This document shows, piece by piece, positions 17,639 to 27,211 of a stretch of 64,000 nucleotides of DNA; position 1 is the stretch's first letter; each line of letters starts with the position of its first letter. Below the pieces are notes generated by a model. It was not told the origin of the DNA. It did no database searches and saw nothing but the letters and a program-made list of their open reading frames with translations. The stretch spans positions 1-64,000 of the forward strand of contig JAGOVA010000009.1 in NCBI GenBank assembly GCA_018061005.1, given 5' to 3'. This DNA is from Sterolibacterium sp. Lineage in GTDB: Bacteria; Pseudomonadota; Gammaproteobacteria; Burkholderiales; Rhodocyclaceae. A program made the position numbers and the translations under genes.

Positions 17639-18330
17639 AAGCCATGATCCTTGCGGCAGGCCGTGGCGAACGCATGCGGCCTTTGAGTGACACCACGCCG
17701 AAACCCTTGCTGGCGGTGGCGGGCAAGCCCTTGATCGTCTGGCAGATCGAACGGCTGGCGGCCGCAGGCATCCGCGAGCTCGTCATCAACCACGCCCATC
17801 TGGGCGCGCAGATCGAGGCCGCGCTGGGCGATGGCGCGCGCTGGGGCGTGCAGATCGACTATTCCCCTGAAACCGAGGCACTGGAAACCGCCGGCGGGAT
17901 TCGTCAGGCTTTGCCGCTGCTGGGTGACGCGCCGTTTCTGGTGGTGAGTGCGGATATCTATTGCGATTGTGATTACCGCGCACTGCTCGATGCGCTGGCC
18001 AACGGTGCACTGGCCGATGATGCACTGGCCTGCCTGTGGATGATAGCCAATCCGCCCTGGCATGCCCAAGGGGACTTTGCCTTGCGCGGCGGCAGGCTGC
18101 ATCTTGAGGGCGAGCCGCGCCTGACGTATGCCAACTTTGGCCTGTTTCGCCCTGAAATGTTTGCAGCGGTCACGCCCGGTGCGAAGCTGGCTTTGCGCCC
18201 ATTGCTCGATCTTGCCATTCCTGCCGGACGCATTCAGGGCGCGTGTTTGCAGGCCCTGTGGGAAAATCTGGGCACGCCCGCGCAGCTTGCGGCACTCGAT
18301 GCGCGGCTGCATCATCCCCTTCCCACCTGA
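17635..18330 (+). CDS. murU: MurU-like nucleotidyltransferase (N-acetylmuramate 1-phosphate uridylyltransferase)
   Basis: MurU converts MurNAc-1-phosphate and UTP to UDP-MurNAc in the cell-wall recycling route that bypasses de novo UDP-MurNAc synthesis. The 231-residue protein carries the nucleotidyltransferase signature ILAAGRGERMRPLSDTTPKP and ends in a short Rossmann domain. In many Proteobacteria murU is preceded by the kinase amgK; here the gene upstream, overlapping by four bases, is a DNA methyltransferase. A related sugar-phosphate nucleotidyltransferase activity cannot be excluded. Confidence 0.85.
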   Translation: MKAMILAAGRGERMRPLSDTTPKPLLAVAGKPLIVWQIERLAAAGIRELVINHAHLGAQIEAALGDGARWGVQIDYSPETEALETAGGIRQALPLLGDAPFLVVSADIYCDCDYRALLDALANGALADDALACLWMIANPPWHAQGDFALRGGRLHLEGEPRLTYANFGLFRPEMFAAVTPGAKLALRPLLDLAIPAGRIQGACLQALWENLGTPAQLAALDARLHHPLPT

Positions 18331-18346
18331 TTCTCTTCGGCCACTC

Positions 18347-19681
18347 ATGGATATCGCACCCTTCATCGCACGTCGTGCCCGTCTGCTTGAACGGATGCAA
18401 CAGCACGGCGGTGGTCTGGCGGTGATCCCCACTGCAGTCGAGCAGACGCGCAATCGCGACACGCATTTTCCCTATCGTCCCGACAGTTACTTCCATTACC
18501 TGAGCGGCTTTGATGAACCCGAGGCGGTGTTGCTGTTGATTGCGCACGAAAGCCAATCGCAAAGCATCCTGTTCTGCCGCGAGAAGGATGACAGCCGGGA
18601 AGTCTGGGATGGCTTCCGCTGGGGGCCGGATGCCGCACGCGAGCAGTTTGCTTTCGATGCCTGCCATCCGATCGCCCGGTTTGAGGAAAAGCTGGTCGAG
18701 CTGCTCGCCGACCAGCCGGCGTTGTGGTTCTCGCTGGGGCAGGATGCTGCCTGGGATGCGCGGATCAGCGCGGCACTGAATGCCGTGCGCGCCCAGACGC
18801 GTCTGGGCAAACGCGCGCCCACGCAACTGCATGATGTGCGCGCCACGCTCGACGAAATGCGGCTTATCAAGGATGCCGCTGAAATCACGTTGATGCGCCG
18901 TGCCGCAACCATCGCCGCCGAAGCGCATCGACGCGCCATGCGGGCGACACGCCCCGGCGTGTATGAATATGCAATCGAAGCCGAGTTGTTGCACGAGTTC
19001 CGTCGCCAAGGCTGCCAGTTTCCGGCCTACAGCAGCATCGTCGCGGGCGGCAGCAACGCCTGCATCCTGCATTATGTTGGCAACGATCAGCCGCTCAAGG
19101 CGGGCGAACTCCTGCTGATCGATGCGGGAGGTGAGCTCGATGGCTATGCTTCTGACATCACCCGCACCTTTCCGGTGAGTGGCCGCTTCAGTGGCGCGCA
19201 GGCGGATGTTTATCAACTGGTGCTCGACGCACAAACGGCGGCGATCGCCGCGATCCGCCCGGGGGCGAGCTTCATCGAACCCCACGATGCGGCGGTCCGG
19301 GTGCTGGCACAAGGCATGCTGGATCTGAAACTGCTGCATGGCTCGCTGGACGGTGTGATTGCCTCTGAAGCCTACAAGCGGTTCTACATGCACCGCACCA
19401 GCCACTGGTTGGGGCGCGATGTGCATGATGCGGGCGAGTACAAACTGGGCGAGCAATGGCGTGGCCTCGAACCCGGCATGCTGCTGACGGTCGAGCCGGG
19501 TTGCTACATTCGCGCTGCGGCCGATGTGCCACCGGCATTCCATGATATTGGCGTGCGGATCGAAGACGATGCGCTGGTGACAGCACTGGGTTGCGAGATC
19601 ATCACCCAGGCTGCGCCGAAAACCATCGCCGAAATCGAAACGCTGATGGCCGAGGCTGAACTTGAGATTCGGCGTGGCTGA
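18347..19681 (+). CDS. pepP: Xaa-Pro aminopeptidase (aminopeptidase P)
   Basis: Dimetal peptidase that removes the N-terminal residue before proline. The 444-residue protein has an N-terminal domain (FPYRPDSYFHYLSGFDEPEA) and a C-terminal pita-bread domain. The metal ligands are visible as the Asp pair in LLIDAGGELDGYASDITRTF, His in MHRTSHWLGRDVHD, and Glu in LTVEPGCYI and GVRIEDD. The ATG at 18347 follows murU by 16 bases. It overlaps the UbiH-like gene downstream, as pepP neighbours ubiH in E. coli. Confidence 0.95.
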   Translation: MDIAPFIARRARLLERMQQHGGGLAVIPTAVEQTRNRDTHFPYRPDSYFHYLSGFDEPEAVLLLIAHESQSQSILFCREKDDSREVWDGFRWGPDAAREQFAFDACHPIARFEEKLVELLADQPALWFSLGQDAAWDARISAALNAVRAQTRLGKRAPTQLHDVRATLDEMRLIKDAAEITLMRRAATIAAEAHRRAMRATRPGVYEYAIEAELLHEFRRQGCQFPAYSSIVAGGSNACILHYVGNDQPLKAGELLLIDAGGELDGYASDITRTFPVSGRFSGAQADVYQLVLDAQTAAIAAIRPGASFIEPHDAAVRVLAQGMLDLKLLHGSLDGVIASEAYKRFYMHRTSHWLGRDVHDAGEYKLGEQWRGLEPGMLLTVEPGCYIRAAADVPPAFHDIGVRIEDDALVTALGCEIITQAAPKTIAEIETLMAEAELEIRRG

Positions 19682-20894
19682 GCCGACGTATTTCGGCGCG
19701 CATCTGGCGCAAGGCGCGCCCGAACGCCCCGGCGACTGCACAGCCGGGATCGCCATCATCGGCGGTGGTCTGGCCGGTATGACGCTGGCGTTGGCCTGCC
19801 AGCGGCATGGCATCCCTGCACGAATTTTTGAAGCGCGGGCAAGGGGCGCGGCACGGCAGGATCCGCGTGTACTGGCACTGTCGCATGGTTCGCAGCAGAG
19901 CTTTGCCTGGCTGGGGTTATGGCCACAGATGGCGGCTGCAGCCACGCCGATTGCCACCATCCATATTTCGCAGCAGGGCGGTTTCGGGCGCACCCGCATT
20001 ACCGCCGAAGAACAGCGTGTTCCGGCACTGGGGCAGGTGGTGGCGGCAGGGCGGATTGCCGCCGTGCTGGATGATGCCGTGACGGCCGCCGGGATTGCGT
20101 ATCACGACCAGACCGCCATCGACAGGGTGGAAACCGAAGCCCATCAACTCTGCCTGCGTGCGACCGATGGCCGCACATTCCATCCCCGGCTGGTGGTGTA
20201 TGCCGAAGGTGCGATCCACAATAACGAGGCTCACACTGCCTGCACCGTCATTACCCGAGAATACGATCAGCACGCCCTGATCTGTGAAGTCAGTACCGCC
20301 ACGCCCCATCACGGCATCGCCTATGAACGCTTTACCCCGCAAGGGCCGCTGGCACTCCTGCCCTGTGGCAGAAACAACGAATACGCGCTGGTCTACACCG
20401 GCGCGCCGGACGAAGCGCAAGGTTTGCTGGCGCTGGATAACAGCGATTTTCTGGCGGCGTTACAAGCGCATTTCGGCACACGGCTACGCTTTGTGACCAC
20501 CACGCAACGCCATGTTTTTCCGCTCGGCCTGCGCTACCGTTCTTCGCCGGTCGGCACGCGCTGTGTCTGGCTGGGCAATGCCGCGCAGACCCTGCATCCG
20601 GTCGCCGGGCAAGGCTTCAATCTGGCATTGCGCGACATCCGCGCACTGGCGCAAACGCTGGCGGGTCACGCCGACCCGGGCGCACCCGCCCTGTTGCAAC
20701 GCTATGCCGCCGCACGCCGTATCGACCGCGCCGGGGTGATCGGGTTTACCGACAGCGTCGTGCGGCTGTTCAGCAACGACACCCCCTTGCTGCGCGAAAG
20801 CCGTGGCCTGGCACTACTGGCACTCGATCTTCTGCCCCCGCTGCGCGGTTTTGTCGCCCGCCGCATGATGTACGGGTTGCGCGCTGGCAGGTGA
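19674..20894 (+). CDS. UbiH/Coq6-family FAD-dependent ubiquinone biosynthesis hydroxylase
   Basis: Flavin monooxygenase of the family that hydroxylates the aromatic ring in ubiquinone synthesis. It has the N-terminal FAD motif IAIIGGGLAGMTLAL and the C-terminal family block LGNAAQTLHPVAGQGFNLAL. Which ring carbon it attacks cannot be decided (UbiH, UbiF and UbiI are similar). The start is uncertain: GTG at 19674, overlapping the pepP stop, or TTG at 19662. The first ATG lies inside the FAD motif and is too late. Coupling to pepP supports a UbiH-type assignment. Confidence 0.88.
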   Translation: MAEPTYFGAHLAQGAPERPGDCTAGIAIIGGGLAGMTLALACQRHGIPARIFEARARGAARQDPRVLALSHGSQQSFAWLGLWPQMAAAATPIATIHISQQGGFGRTRITAEEQRVPALGQVVAAGRIAAVLDDAVTAAGIAYHDQTAIDRVETEAHQLCLRATDGRTFHPRLVVYAEGAIHNNEAHTACTVITREYDQHALICEVSTATPHHGIAYERFTPQGPLALLPCGRNNEYALVYTGAPDEAQGLLALDNSDFLAALQAHFGTRLRFVTTTQRHVFPLGLRYRSSPVGTRCVWLGNAAQTLHPVAGQGFNLALRDIRALAQTLAGHADPGAPALLQRYAAARRIDRAGVIGFTDSVVRLFSNDTPLLRESRGLALLALDLLPPLRGFVARRMMYGLRAGR

Positions 20895-20921
20895 TGCCTC
20901 TTTCGCGCGCACGCTCAACGT

Positions 20922-21362
20922 TTAATCATCACGCAGCAGATACTGGCGAAATCCCGCCAGCAGCTCGGCAGGTAACGGCGTGGGGCCGGCTTCATTCACG
21001 GCGACGCCGGTGACATCGCACAGACAGACGCAGCGCCCTTCCTGAAACAGGGCGAGTGCCAGATCGAACGAGGTGTTTCCCAGGCGGGCTATCGCGACGC
21101 GCGCTTCCAGCGGGAGCGGGTAGTGTGCTTCGTGCAGATAATCGTACCCCGCATGGGCGACCAGCAGCCGGTAGGGGCGTTGGCGAAACAGGAAGTCCTC
21201 GCCAAACAGGGTGCACAGAAAACGCACGCGGGCTTCTTCGTGACATTCCGCCAGGGCCAGATTGTTGAGGTGGCGCAGGATGTCCATGTCGGCAAAACGC
21301 GGGGCGATGGTCATGCTGAAAGGGTAGCTGTCCGCCTTCAGCCGGCGCGGCTCGTGCCTCAT
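20922..21362 (-). CDS. Hotdog-fold acyl-CoA thioesterase-like protein
   Basis: A 146-residue hotdog-fold protein of the 4-hydroxybenzoyl-CoA thioesterase/YbgC type. The segment FADMDILRHLNNLALAEC aligns with the catalytic region, where an Asp near DxD...N acts in related enzymes. The substrate is unknown. The start overlaps the glutathione peroxidase stop (ATGA), so both are translated from one message. Its 3' end faces the UbiH-like gene 27 bases away. Confidence 0.8.
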   Translation of the reverse strand: MRHEPRRLKADSYPFSMTIAPRFADMDILRHLNNLALAECHEEARVRFLCTLFGEDFLFRQRPYRLLVAHAGYDYLHEAHYPLPLEARVAIARLGNTSFDLALALFQEGRCVCLCDVTGVAVNEAGPTPLPAELLAGFRQYLLRDD

Positions 21363-21919
21363 TGCAGTGCGGCCTCGATGGCGGCGATCAGTCGTGGATC
21401 GGCGGGCGTTACGTCGGGTGCGTAGCGTGCCAGCACTTGTCCGTCACGGCTGACGAGGAACTTCTCGAAATTCCAGGTGACATCGCTTTCCTGTGGCGGC
21501 AGCAGGTTCTTCTGTGCCAGCCGTTCGCGCAAGCCGCCATCGCTATGGTCACCGTTTATGGCCTGTGGTTGCGCGTTGATGAGATACGCATAGAGCGGGT
21601 GGCGTGGCGCACTGTTGATCCTGAGTTTTTCAAATAATGGAAAGCGCACGCCATACTGTGTTTCGCAGAAAGCCTGGATTTCTCCGGCACTGCCCGGTTC
21701 CTGGCCGAGAAAGTCGTTGCAGGGAAAGCCCAGTACGCTCAGGCCGCGCGCGCCATAGGTTTCGTGCAGCTTTTCCAGCCCGGCATACTGGAGTGTCAGG
21801 CCACATTGTGAGGCGACGTTGACGATCAGCAGCACCTGTCCCTGGTAAGTGGCCAGGGTTGTGGCCTGACCGGCCAGGGTGTGCAGGGGGAGGGTGTAGA
21901 GCGCAGTCGTTGGGGTCAT
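21359..21919 (-). CDS. Glutathione peroxidase family protein (BtuE-like)
   Basis: Thiol peroxidase reducing hydroperoxides. The 186-residue protein has the catalytic Cys39 in NVASQCGLT, the conserved LGFPCNDFLGQEPG with Gln73, and WNFEKFLV with the Trp and Asn of the active-site tetrad. Cysteine replaces the selenocysteine of animal enzymes, as usual in bacteria. The ATG at 21919 has GGAGA upstream and was preferred to the longer frame that overlaps the upstream gene. Thioredoxin may be the true reductant. Confidence 0.92.
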   Translation of the reverse strand: MTPTTALYTLPLHTLAGQATTLATYQGQVLLIVNVASQCGLTLQYAGLEKLHETYGARGLSVLGFPCNDFLGQEPGSAGEIQAFCETQYGVRFPLFEKLRINSAPRHPLYAYLINAQPQAINGDHSDGGLRERLAQKNLLPPQESDVTWNFEKFLVSRDGQVLARYAPDVTPADPRLIAAIEAALQ

Positions 21920-21956
21920 GGAAGTCTCCGGTGATGGAATTGTTGAGATTCGGCTT

Positions 21957-22694
21957 TCAGGCAACGCGCCCGTAGCAGGCCGTCGTTTGATTTTGGGCTT
22001 GCGCCCACATCAGGTCGCCGCGTGAAAAGTGCCACCATTCGTGGGCATGGCGGCAGAAACCGGCTTCGCTCATGGCGGCGTTGAGCAGCTCACGGCGCGC
22101 ATGGATTTCACGCGCAGCCGGGTTCGTCGCCTGGGCGTAATGGGCGGGATAGGAACGCGGGCTGGTTTCGTCGATCAGGCCGCCCATGTCGAGTGTCGCT
22201 CCTGTGGCATCGGCCAGCGTCAGATCGACCGCCGCGCCGGTGCTGTGCGGCGGTGGTTGCTGTGGATCGTCATTGGGCGGGCTCCAGAATTCAAAAACGT
22301 GCGCGGCCAGCCGTTCGTAGAGCCACGGTGCGTGTGCGCGCAAATGCGTCAGGTTCGGGTGGCGCGCCAGTTCAATGGCATCGCCCGTCGCTTGCGCCTG
22401 AGATTGAAACTCACGCCAGACCATGAAGGCTTGCACTGCCAGCGGACGATAAGCATCGAACAGCTTGAACCGCCAGCCGGGGCGATATTGCTGCAATCGC
22501 TGCTGCGCCTGTGTCAGGGCGTGCAGCACACCCTGCCGTAACTGCCAGGGCGAAGCTGCGCCATAAGGTGCGCCCAATGCTTGATAAGGGGGTGGGTTGG
22601 TCAGCAGGAAGAGGCCGGGTGGAATGGCCACCAGCGGCTCACCGTTGTCCTCGACGGGGAGGGATGGGCTGATGCCAGATGAGACAGAAGGCAT
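21957..22694 (-). CDS. D-Ala-D-Ala dipeptidase (VanX/DdpX family)
   Basis: Zinc peptidase of 245 residues. The ligands and catalytic residues can be placed: His150 and Asp157 in HSTGAAVD, Glu219 and His222 in EWWHF, and the conserved DAYRPL with Arg83. Homologues hydrolyse D-alanyl-D-alanine, either in glycopeptide resistance (VanX) or for cell-wall dipeptide use. No vanHA or peptide-transport genes are nearby, so a peptidoglycan-turnover role is more likely than resistance. No signal peptide is evident, implying a cytoplasmic location. Confidence 0.9.
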   Translation of the reverse strand: MPSVSSGISPSLPVEDNGEPLVAIPPGLFLLTNPPPYQALGAPYGAASPWQLRQGVLHALTQAQQRLQQYRPGWRFKLFDAYRPLAVQAFMVWREFQSQAQATGDAIELARHPNLTHLRAHAPWLYERLAAHVFEFWSPPNDDPQQPPPHSTGAAVDLTLADATGATLDMGGLIDETSPRSYPAHYAQATNPAAREIHARRELLNAAMSEAGFCRHAHEWWHFSRGDLMWAQAQNQTTACYGRVA

Positions 22695-22827
22695 GGGCAG
22701 GGCGCGTGGCCAGCGGGATCCGCAGAGGGAGGCATTGTGACATGTTGCCGTCGCATCCTCGACACGGCTTTACGGTAAAATTACGCCCTTCCCGTTTTTC
22801 CGCGTCGCGCACGCGTTCCTTCCCGGC

Positions 22828-23859
22828 ATGCAATTTCTCGGCTACACCCTCCGCAACAATTTGTTCGTGGCACCCATGGCCGGGGTGACGGATCGGCCGT
22901 TTCGCCAGCTTTGCAAGAAGCTCGGTGCGGGGTTGGCTGTGTCGGAAATGGTCACCTCCAATTCGCTGCTCTACGGCAGTGCCAAAACACTGCGCCGCGC
23001 CAACCATGAGGGTGAAGTCGAGCCGATCTCGGTACAGATTGCCGGTGCGGATCCGCGCATGATGGGCGAGGCGGCGAAACATAACGTCGATCATGGCGCG
23101 CAGCTCATCGACATCAACATGGGTTGCCCGGCCAAAAAAGTCTGCAATGTGATGGCCGGTTCGGCATTGATGCAGGATGAAGCACTGGTTGCGCGCATCC
23201 TCGAAGCCGTGGTCAAGGCGGTGCCGGAGACTCCGGTCACGCTCAAGTTTCGCACAGGCTGGAGCCACGAAAACAAAAATGCGCCGCGTATTGCGCGGAT
23301 CGCCGAAGACAGTGGCATCCGCGCGATTGCGATCCACGGCCGCACGCGTTCCGATCAGTATCGCGGCGCAGCGGAATACGACACCATCGCGCAGGTGAAG
23401 TCGCAGGTGCGGATCCCGGTCATCGCCAATGGCGACATCACCACGCCGCAGAAGGCACGTTACGTTCTCGACTACACGCAGGCCGACGGCTTGATGATCG
23501 GCCGCGCCGCACAAGGCCGCCCGTGGCTGTTTCGTGAAATTGAACATTACTTGGCCACTGGCGAACTTCTGCCGCCGCCGCGTGTGAGCGAAATTCACGC
23601 CATATTGCGCCAGCATCTGGCTGATCTTTATGCTTTTTATGGCGAAGACACCGGCGTCAAGATCGCCCGCAAACATATCGCCTGGTATACCAAAGGCATT
23701 GCCGGTGCGGCGCATTTCCGTCATGCCATGAATCAGCTGGGCAATGTCAGCGAGCAGCTGCAGGCGACGGATGCGTTCTTTCTCAGCCATGCGCAAGCCC
23801 ACGAACACCTGAGTTACACCTCCCCCGAGCAACCCACCGATGAGGCCATCGCCGCATGA
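22828..23859 (+). CDS. dusB: tRNA-dihydrouridine synthase B
   Basis: FMN enzyme reducing uridines in the tRNA D-loop. The 343-residue TIM-barrel protein starts with LFVAPMAGVTDRPFR, has the catalytic Cys100 in NMGCPAKKV, and has the flavin-phosphate site IPVIANGDI...GLMIGRAAQGRPW. The stop overlaps the fis start (ATGA), the classic dusB-fis arrangement. Confidence 0.97.
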   Translation: MQFLGYTLRNNLFVAPMAGVTDRPFRQLCKKLGAGLAVSEMVTSNSLLYGSAKTLRRANHEGEVEPISVQIAGADPRMMGEAAKHNVDHGAQLIDINMGCPAKKVCNVMAGSALMQDEALVARILEAVVKAVPETPVTLKFRTGWSHENKNAPRIARIAEDSGIRAIAIHGRTRSDQYRGAAEYDTIAQVKSQVRIPVIANGDITTPQKARYVLDYTQADGLMIGRAAQGRPWLFREIEHYLATGELLPPPRVSEIHAILRQHLADLYAFYGEDTGVKIARKHIAWYTKGIAGAAHFRHAMNQLGNVSEQLQATDAFFLSHAQAHEHLSYTSPEQPTDEAIAA

Positions 23860-24089
23860 GCACGAACGATCTTGCCGATTGCGTCCGCCGCACGCTGAAC
23901 CGTTATTTCAAGGATCTGGATGGCGAAACGCCGACGGGTCTGTATGACATGGTGGTGCAGAATGTTGAGCGTTCGATGCTGGAAACCGTGCTGCAACACG
24001 CCGCAGGTAACCAGACGGTCGCGGCCAGCATGCTGGGCATCAACCGCAACACCCTGCGGCGCAAGCTCACCGAATATGAACTGCTCTGA
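23856..24089 (+). CDS. fis: Fis-family nucleoid-associated DNA-binding protein
   Basis: A 77-residue protein shorter than E. coli Fis (98) but with the full C-terminal helix-turn-helix: LETVLQHAAGNQTVAASMLG then INRNTLRRKL. It binds and bends DNA and modulates rRNA, recombination and growth-phase genes. It is translationally coupled to dusB. The short N-terminus is typical of betaproteobacterial Fis and lacks most of the beta-hairpin arms used for Hin/Gin stimulation. Confidence 0.95.
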   Translation: MSTNDLADCVRRTLNRYFKDLDGETPTGLYDMVVQNVERSMLETVLQHAAGNQTVAASMLGINRNTLRRKLTEYELL

Positions 24090-24137
24090 GATTGCCCTGA
24101 AATACGCCCACCCTTTGCTTTTTGCTCATTACACATC

Positions 24138-25739
24138 ATGAAAATTACTCAGGCTCTGATCAGTCTTTCCGATAAACGCGGTGCGGTCGATTTTGCGCGC
24201 GCCCTGACCCAACTCGGCATCAAGCTGCTATCCACCGGTGGTTCGGCCAAGCTGCTGCGCGACGCGGGCTTGGCGGTCACTGAAGTGTCGGATTACACCG
24301 GCTTCCCGGAAATGCTCGATGGTCGCGTCAAGACCCTGCACCCCAAGGTGCATGGCGGCATACTCGGTCGGCGCGATCTACCCGAGCATCTCAAGACCAT
24401 GCAGGAACACGGCATCGAGTGCATCGATCTGGTGGTGGTGAATCTCTACCCGTTCGCGCAGACCGTCGCCCAACCCGGCTGCTCGCTGGACGATGCGATA
24501 GAGAACATCGACATCGGCGGTCCGACCATGGTGCGCGCTGCCGCCAAGAATCACGGCAATGAACAAGGTGGCGTGGGCATCGTCACCGATCCGGAAGATT
24601 ACGCTCAGATCATTGAGGAACTGAAGTCCGGCCATGGCGCGCTGAGTTACAGCACACGGTTTAATCTGGCTAAAAAAGCCTTTACGCACACCGCGCGCTA
24701 CGACGGCATGATCAGCAACTGGCTGACTTCACTGGACGAGAAAAACCAGCCCGGCCTCTACCCGGATCGCCTGCAACTGGCCTTCGACAAGGTGGATACC
24801 CTGCGCTACGGCGAAAACCCGCATCAGTCGGCCGCGTTCTATCGCGAGCCGGAAGCCGTACCGGGCAGCATCGCCACCTATCAGCAACTGCAGGGCAAGG
24901 AACTCTCCTACAACAACATCGCCGATGCCGATGCTGCATGGGAATGCGTCAAGGCGTTCAACGGGAGCGCGGGTAACACCGACACCGCATCTGCCGCCGC
25001 CTGCGTCATTGTCAAGCACGCCAATCCCTGTGGGGTGGCTGTGGCGGCCACGGCGGAAGCCGCGTATCGCAAGGCGTTCAAGACCGATCCGACCTCGGCG
25101 TTTGGCGGCATCATCGCCTTCAATGTCGCGATCGACAAAACCACCGCCGAAGCGGTGGCCGGGCAATTTGCCGAAGTCATCATCGCCCCGGCAGTCACGC
25201 CGGAAGCGCGTGCGGTGTTTGCCGCCAAGCAGAATCTGCGTGTCATGATCGTGCCGCTGGGCCAGGCTGCCGCTGCATTCGATTACAAGCGGGTCGGCGG
25301 GGGGCTGCTGGTACAGACAGCCGATGCCGCCGTCATCACCCGGGCGGAGATTAAGGTGGTGACAAAGCGCGCGCCAACCCCGGCGGAACTCAGCGATCTG
25401 CTGTTTGCCTGGCGGGTGGCCAAGTACGTCAAGTCAAATGCCATCGTCTATTGCAAGGATGCGATGACTGTGGGGGTGGGCGCGGGTCAGATGAGCCGTG
25501 TCGACTCGGCGCGGATTGCCGCAATCAAGGCCGAAAACAACGGCCTGAGCGTGGCGGGTTCAGTGGTCGCCTCGGATGCTTTCTTCCCCTTCCGCGACGG
25601 GCTGGACGTGCTGGCGCAGGCCGGTGCCACGGCGGTCATCCAGCCCGGTGGCTCGGTGCGCGATGCCGAAGTCATTGCGGCGGCGGATGAACAGAATGTG
25701 GCGATGGTATTTACCGGCTTCCGTCATTTCAGGCACTAA
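24138..25739 (+). CDS. purH: Bifunctional AICAR formyltransferase/IMP cyclohydrolase
   Basis: Catalyses the last two steps of IMP synthesis. The 533-residue protein has an N-terminal cyclohydrolase domain ([42 protein letters not shown]) and a C-terminal formyltransferase domain with KHANPCGVA and [10 protein letters not shown]. It begins 48 bases after fis and is followed by purD. Confidence 0.98.
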   Translation: MKITQALISLSDKRGAVDFARALTQLGIKLLSTGGSAKLLRDAGLAVTEVSDYTGFPEMLDGRVKTLHPKVHGGILGRRDLPEHLKTMQEHGIECIDLVVVNLYPFAQTVAQPGCSLDDAIENIDIGGPTMVRAAAKNHGNEQGGVGIVTDPEDYAQIIEELKSGHGALSYSTRFNLAKKAFTHTARYDGMISNWLTSLDEKNQPGLYPDRLQLAFDKVDTLRYGENPHQSAAFYREPEAVPGSIATYQQLQGKELSYNNIADADAAWECVKAFNGSAGNTDTASAAACVIVKHANPCGVAVAATAEAAYRKAFKTDPTSAFGGIIAFNVAIDKTTAEAVAGQFAEVIIAPAVTPEARAVFAAKQNLRVMIVPLGQAAAAFDYKRVGGGLLVQTADAAVITRAEIKVVTKRAPTPAELSDLLFAWRVAKYVKSNAIVYCKDAMTVGVGAGQMSRVDSARIAAIKAENNGLSVAGSVVASDAFFPFRDGLDVLAQAGATAVIQPGGSVRDAEVIAAADEQNVAMVFTGFRHFRH

Positions 25740-25820
25740 GCTGTCATGAGGTGCGAGGTGCTATTTCCTCGCTCGCTCGCTCCCCGCCCTTGTTTTTTTT
25801 ACCTCAACTTCTCCATCTAC

Positions 25821-27125
25821 ATGAAATTACTTGTCATTGGCTCAGGCGGTCGCGAACACGCGCTGGCCTGGCGGCTCGCGCAGGCTCCTGGCATCCAGAC
25901 CGTTTATGTGGCGCCGGGCAACGCCGGGACCGCGCAGGAACGCGAATTGAAGAATATCGACATCACCGATATCAATGCGCTGGCCGACTTTGCCGAACAG
26001 GAGAAGGTGCACTTCACCCTCGTCGGTCCGGAAGCGCCGCTGGCGGCAGGTATTGTCGATCTGTTTCGCCAGCGGGAGCTGCGGATTTTCGGCCCCAGCC
26101 AGGCGGCCGCGCAGCTTGAAAGCTCGAAGGATTTTGCCAAGAATTTCATGATTCGCCACAGTATCCCGACGGCGAAATTCCAGACCTTTTCGGACGCTCA
26201 GGTGGCGCATGCCTATGTCGATGCCGAGGGCGCACCCATCGTTATCAAGGCCGACGGCCTCGCTGCGGGCAAGGGTGTGGTGGTCGCAATGAGCCTGTCT
26301 GAAGCGCATGAAGCCATCGACATGATGCTCACCGACAACAAGATGGGTGATGCGGGTGCGCGGGTGGTGATCGAAGAATTTCTGGAAGGGGAAGAAGCCA
26401 GTTTTATCGTCATGGCCGATGGTGTGCATGCGCTGCCGCTGGCCACCAGTCAGGATCACAAACGTCTGCAAGATGGCGATCTGGGGCCGAATACCGGCGG
26501 CATGGGGGCGTATTCCCCCGCGCCGGTCGTCACCCCCAGCATGCACGCCAAGGCGATGCGCGAGGTCATCATGCCGACCCTCAATGGCATGGCGAAGGAT
26601 GGCATCCGCTACACGGGCTTTCTTTACGCCGGACTGATGATCAAACCGGATGGCACGCTGAAGGTGCTCGAATTCAACTGCCGCATGGGTGACCCGGAAA
26701 CCCAGCCGATCATGATGCGGCTGAAAAGCAATTTCGTTGATCTCGTCGATGCCGCCATTGATGGCAAGCTCGATCAGGCAGAGGCCGAGTGGGACCGGCG
26801 CATGGCGCTGGGCGTAGTACTGGCAGCACACGGGTACCCGGAGAACCCGCGCAAGGGCGATGTCATCCGCGGTCTGCCGCAGGCAGCGTCGTTGTCTTCG
26901 TCTTCGCAGTCTGCGGATGCCGAGGATAGCCACGTCTTTCATGCGGGGACGACTGAAAAAGACGGCCATGCCACCGTCAGCGGGGGGCGCGTGCTGTGCG
27001 TGACTGCGCTGGGCGACAGCATCCGCACCACGCGCAAGCGCGCTTACGAAGTGGTCGACGGCATCAGTTTCGATGGCATGCAGTATCGTAGCGACATCGG
27101 CCACCGCGCCCTGTTGTTGCGCTAA
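25821..27125 (+). CDS. purD: Phosphoribosylamine-glycine ligase (GAR synthetase)
   Basis: ATP-grasp enzyme making glycinamide ribonucleotide, the second step of purine synthesis. The 434-residue protein starts MKLLVIGSGGREHALAW and contains IKADGLAAGKGVVVA, the ATP-grasp segment GPNTGGMGAYSP and EFNCRMGDPETQ. The ATG at 25821 is the start; an in-frame extension upstream lacks family content. A Ser-rich insert (SLSSSSQSADAED) near residue 360 is unusual and may be a surface loop expansion. Confidence 0.97.
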   Translation: MKLLVIGSGGREHALAWRLAQAPGIQTVYVAPGNAGTAQERELKNIDITDINALADFAEQEKVHFTLVGPEAPLAAGIVDLFRQRELRIFGPSQAAAQLESSKDFAKNFMIRHSIPTAKFQTFSDAQVAHAYVDAEGAPIVIKADGLAAGKGVVVAMSLSEAHEAIDMMLTDNKMGDAGARVVIEEFLEGEEASFIVMADGVHALPLATSQDHKRLQDGDLGPNTGGMGAYSPAPVVTPSMHAKAMREVIMPTLNGMAKDGIRYTGFLYAGLMIKPDGTLKVLEFNCRMGDPETQPIMMRLKSNFVDLVDAAIDGKLDQAEAEWDRRMALGVVLAAHGYPENPRKGDVIRGLPQAASLSSSSQSADAEDSHVFHAGTTEKDGHATVSGGRVLCVTALGDSIRTTRKRAYEVVDGISFDGMQYRSDIGHRALLLR

Positions 27126-27147
27126 GGAAGTGCTGATTTATTCGTAG

Positions 27148-27188
27148 CCGTTCCAGCTGAGCCCTTCGCGCGGCCTCAGGGCGAACGG
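27148..27188. terminator. Inverted repeat between convergent purD and acyl-CoA synthetase genes
   Basis: CCGTTCCAGCTGAGCCC and GGCCTCAGGGCGAACGG form an imperfect inverted repeat in the gap between two convergent genes, a position fitting a bidirectional terminator. The ends (CCGTTC/GAACGG) and the CTGAG core relate it to the dispersed CTGAGCCTGTCGAA repeat family. There is no strong T tract. Confidence 0.5.
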
Positions 27189-27211
27189 AATGAATACATC
27201 ACTGTGCCGGA

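Noticed and set aside
18170..19999. 609-residue antisense ORF across pepP
   Set aside because: Runs opposite a clearly conserved peptidase gene; composition is that of a high-GC shadow frame and no domain is visible.
25842..27104. 420-residue antisense ORF across purD
   Set aside because: Shadow frame of a conserved enzyme gene with no family features.
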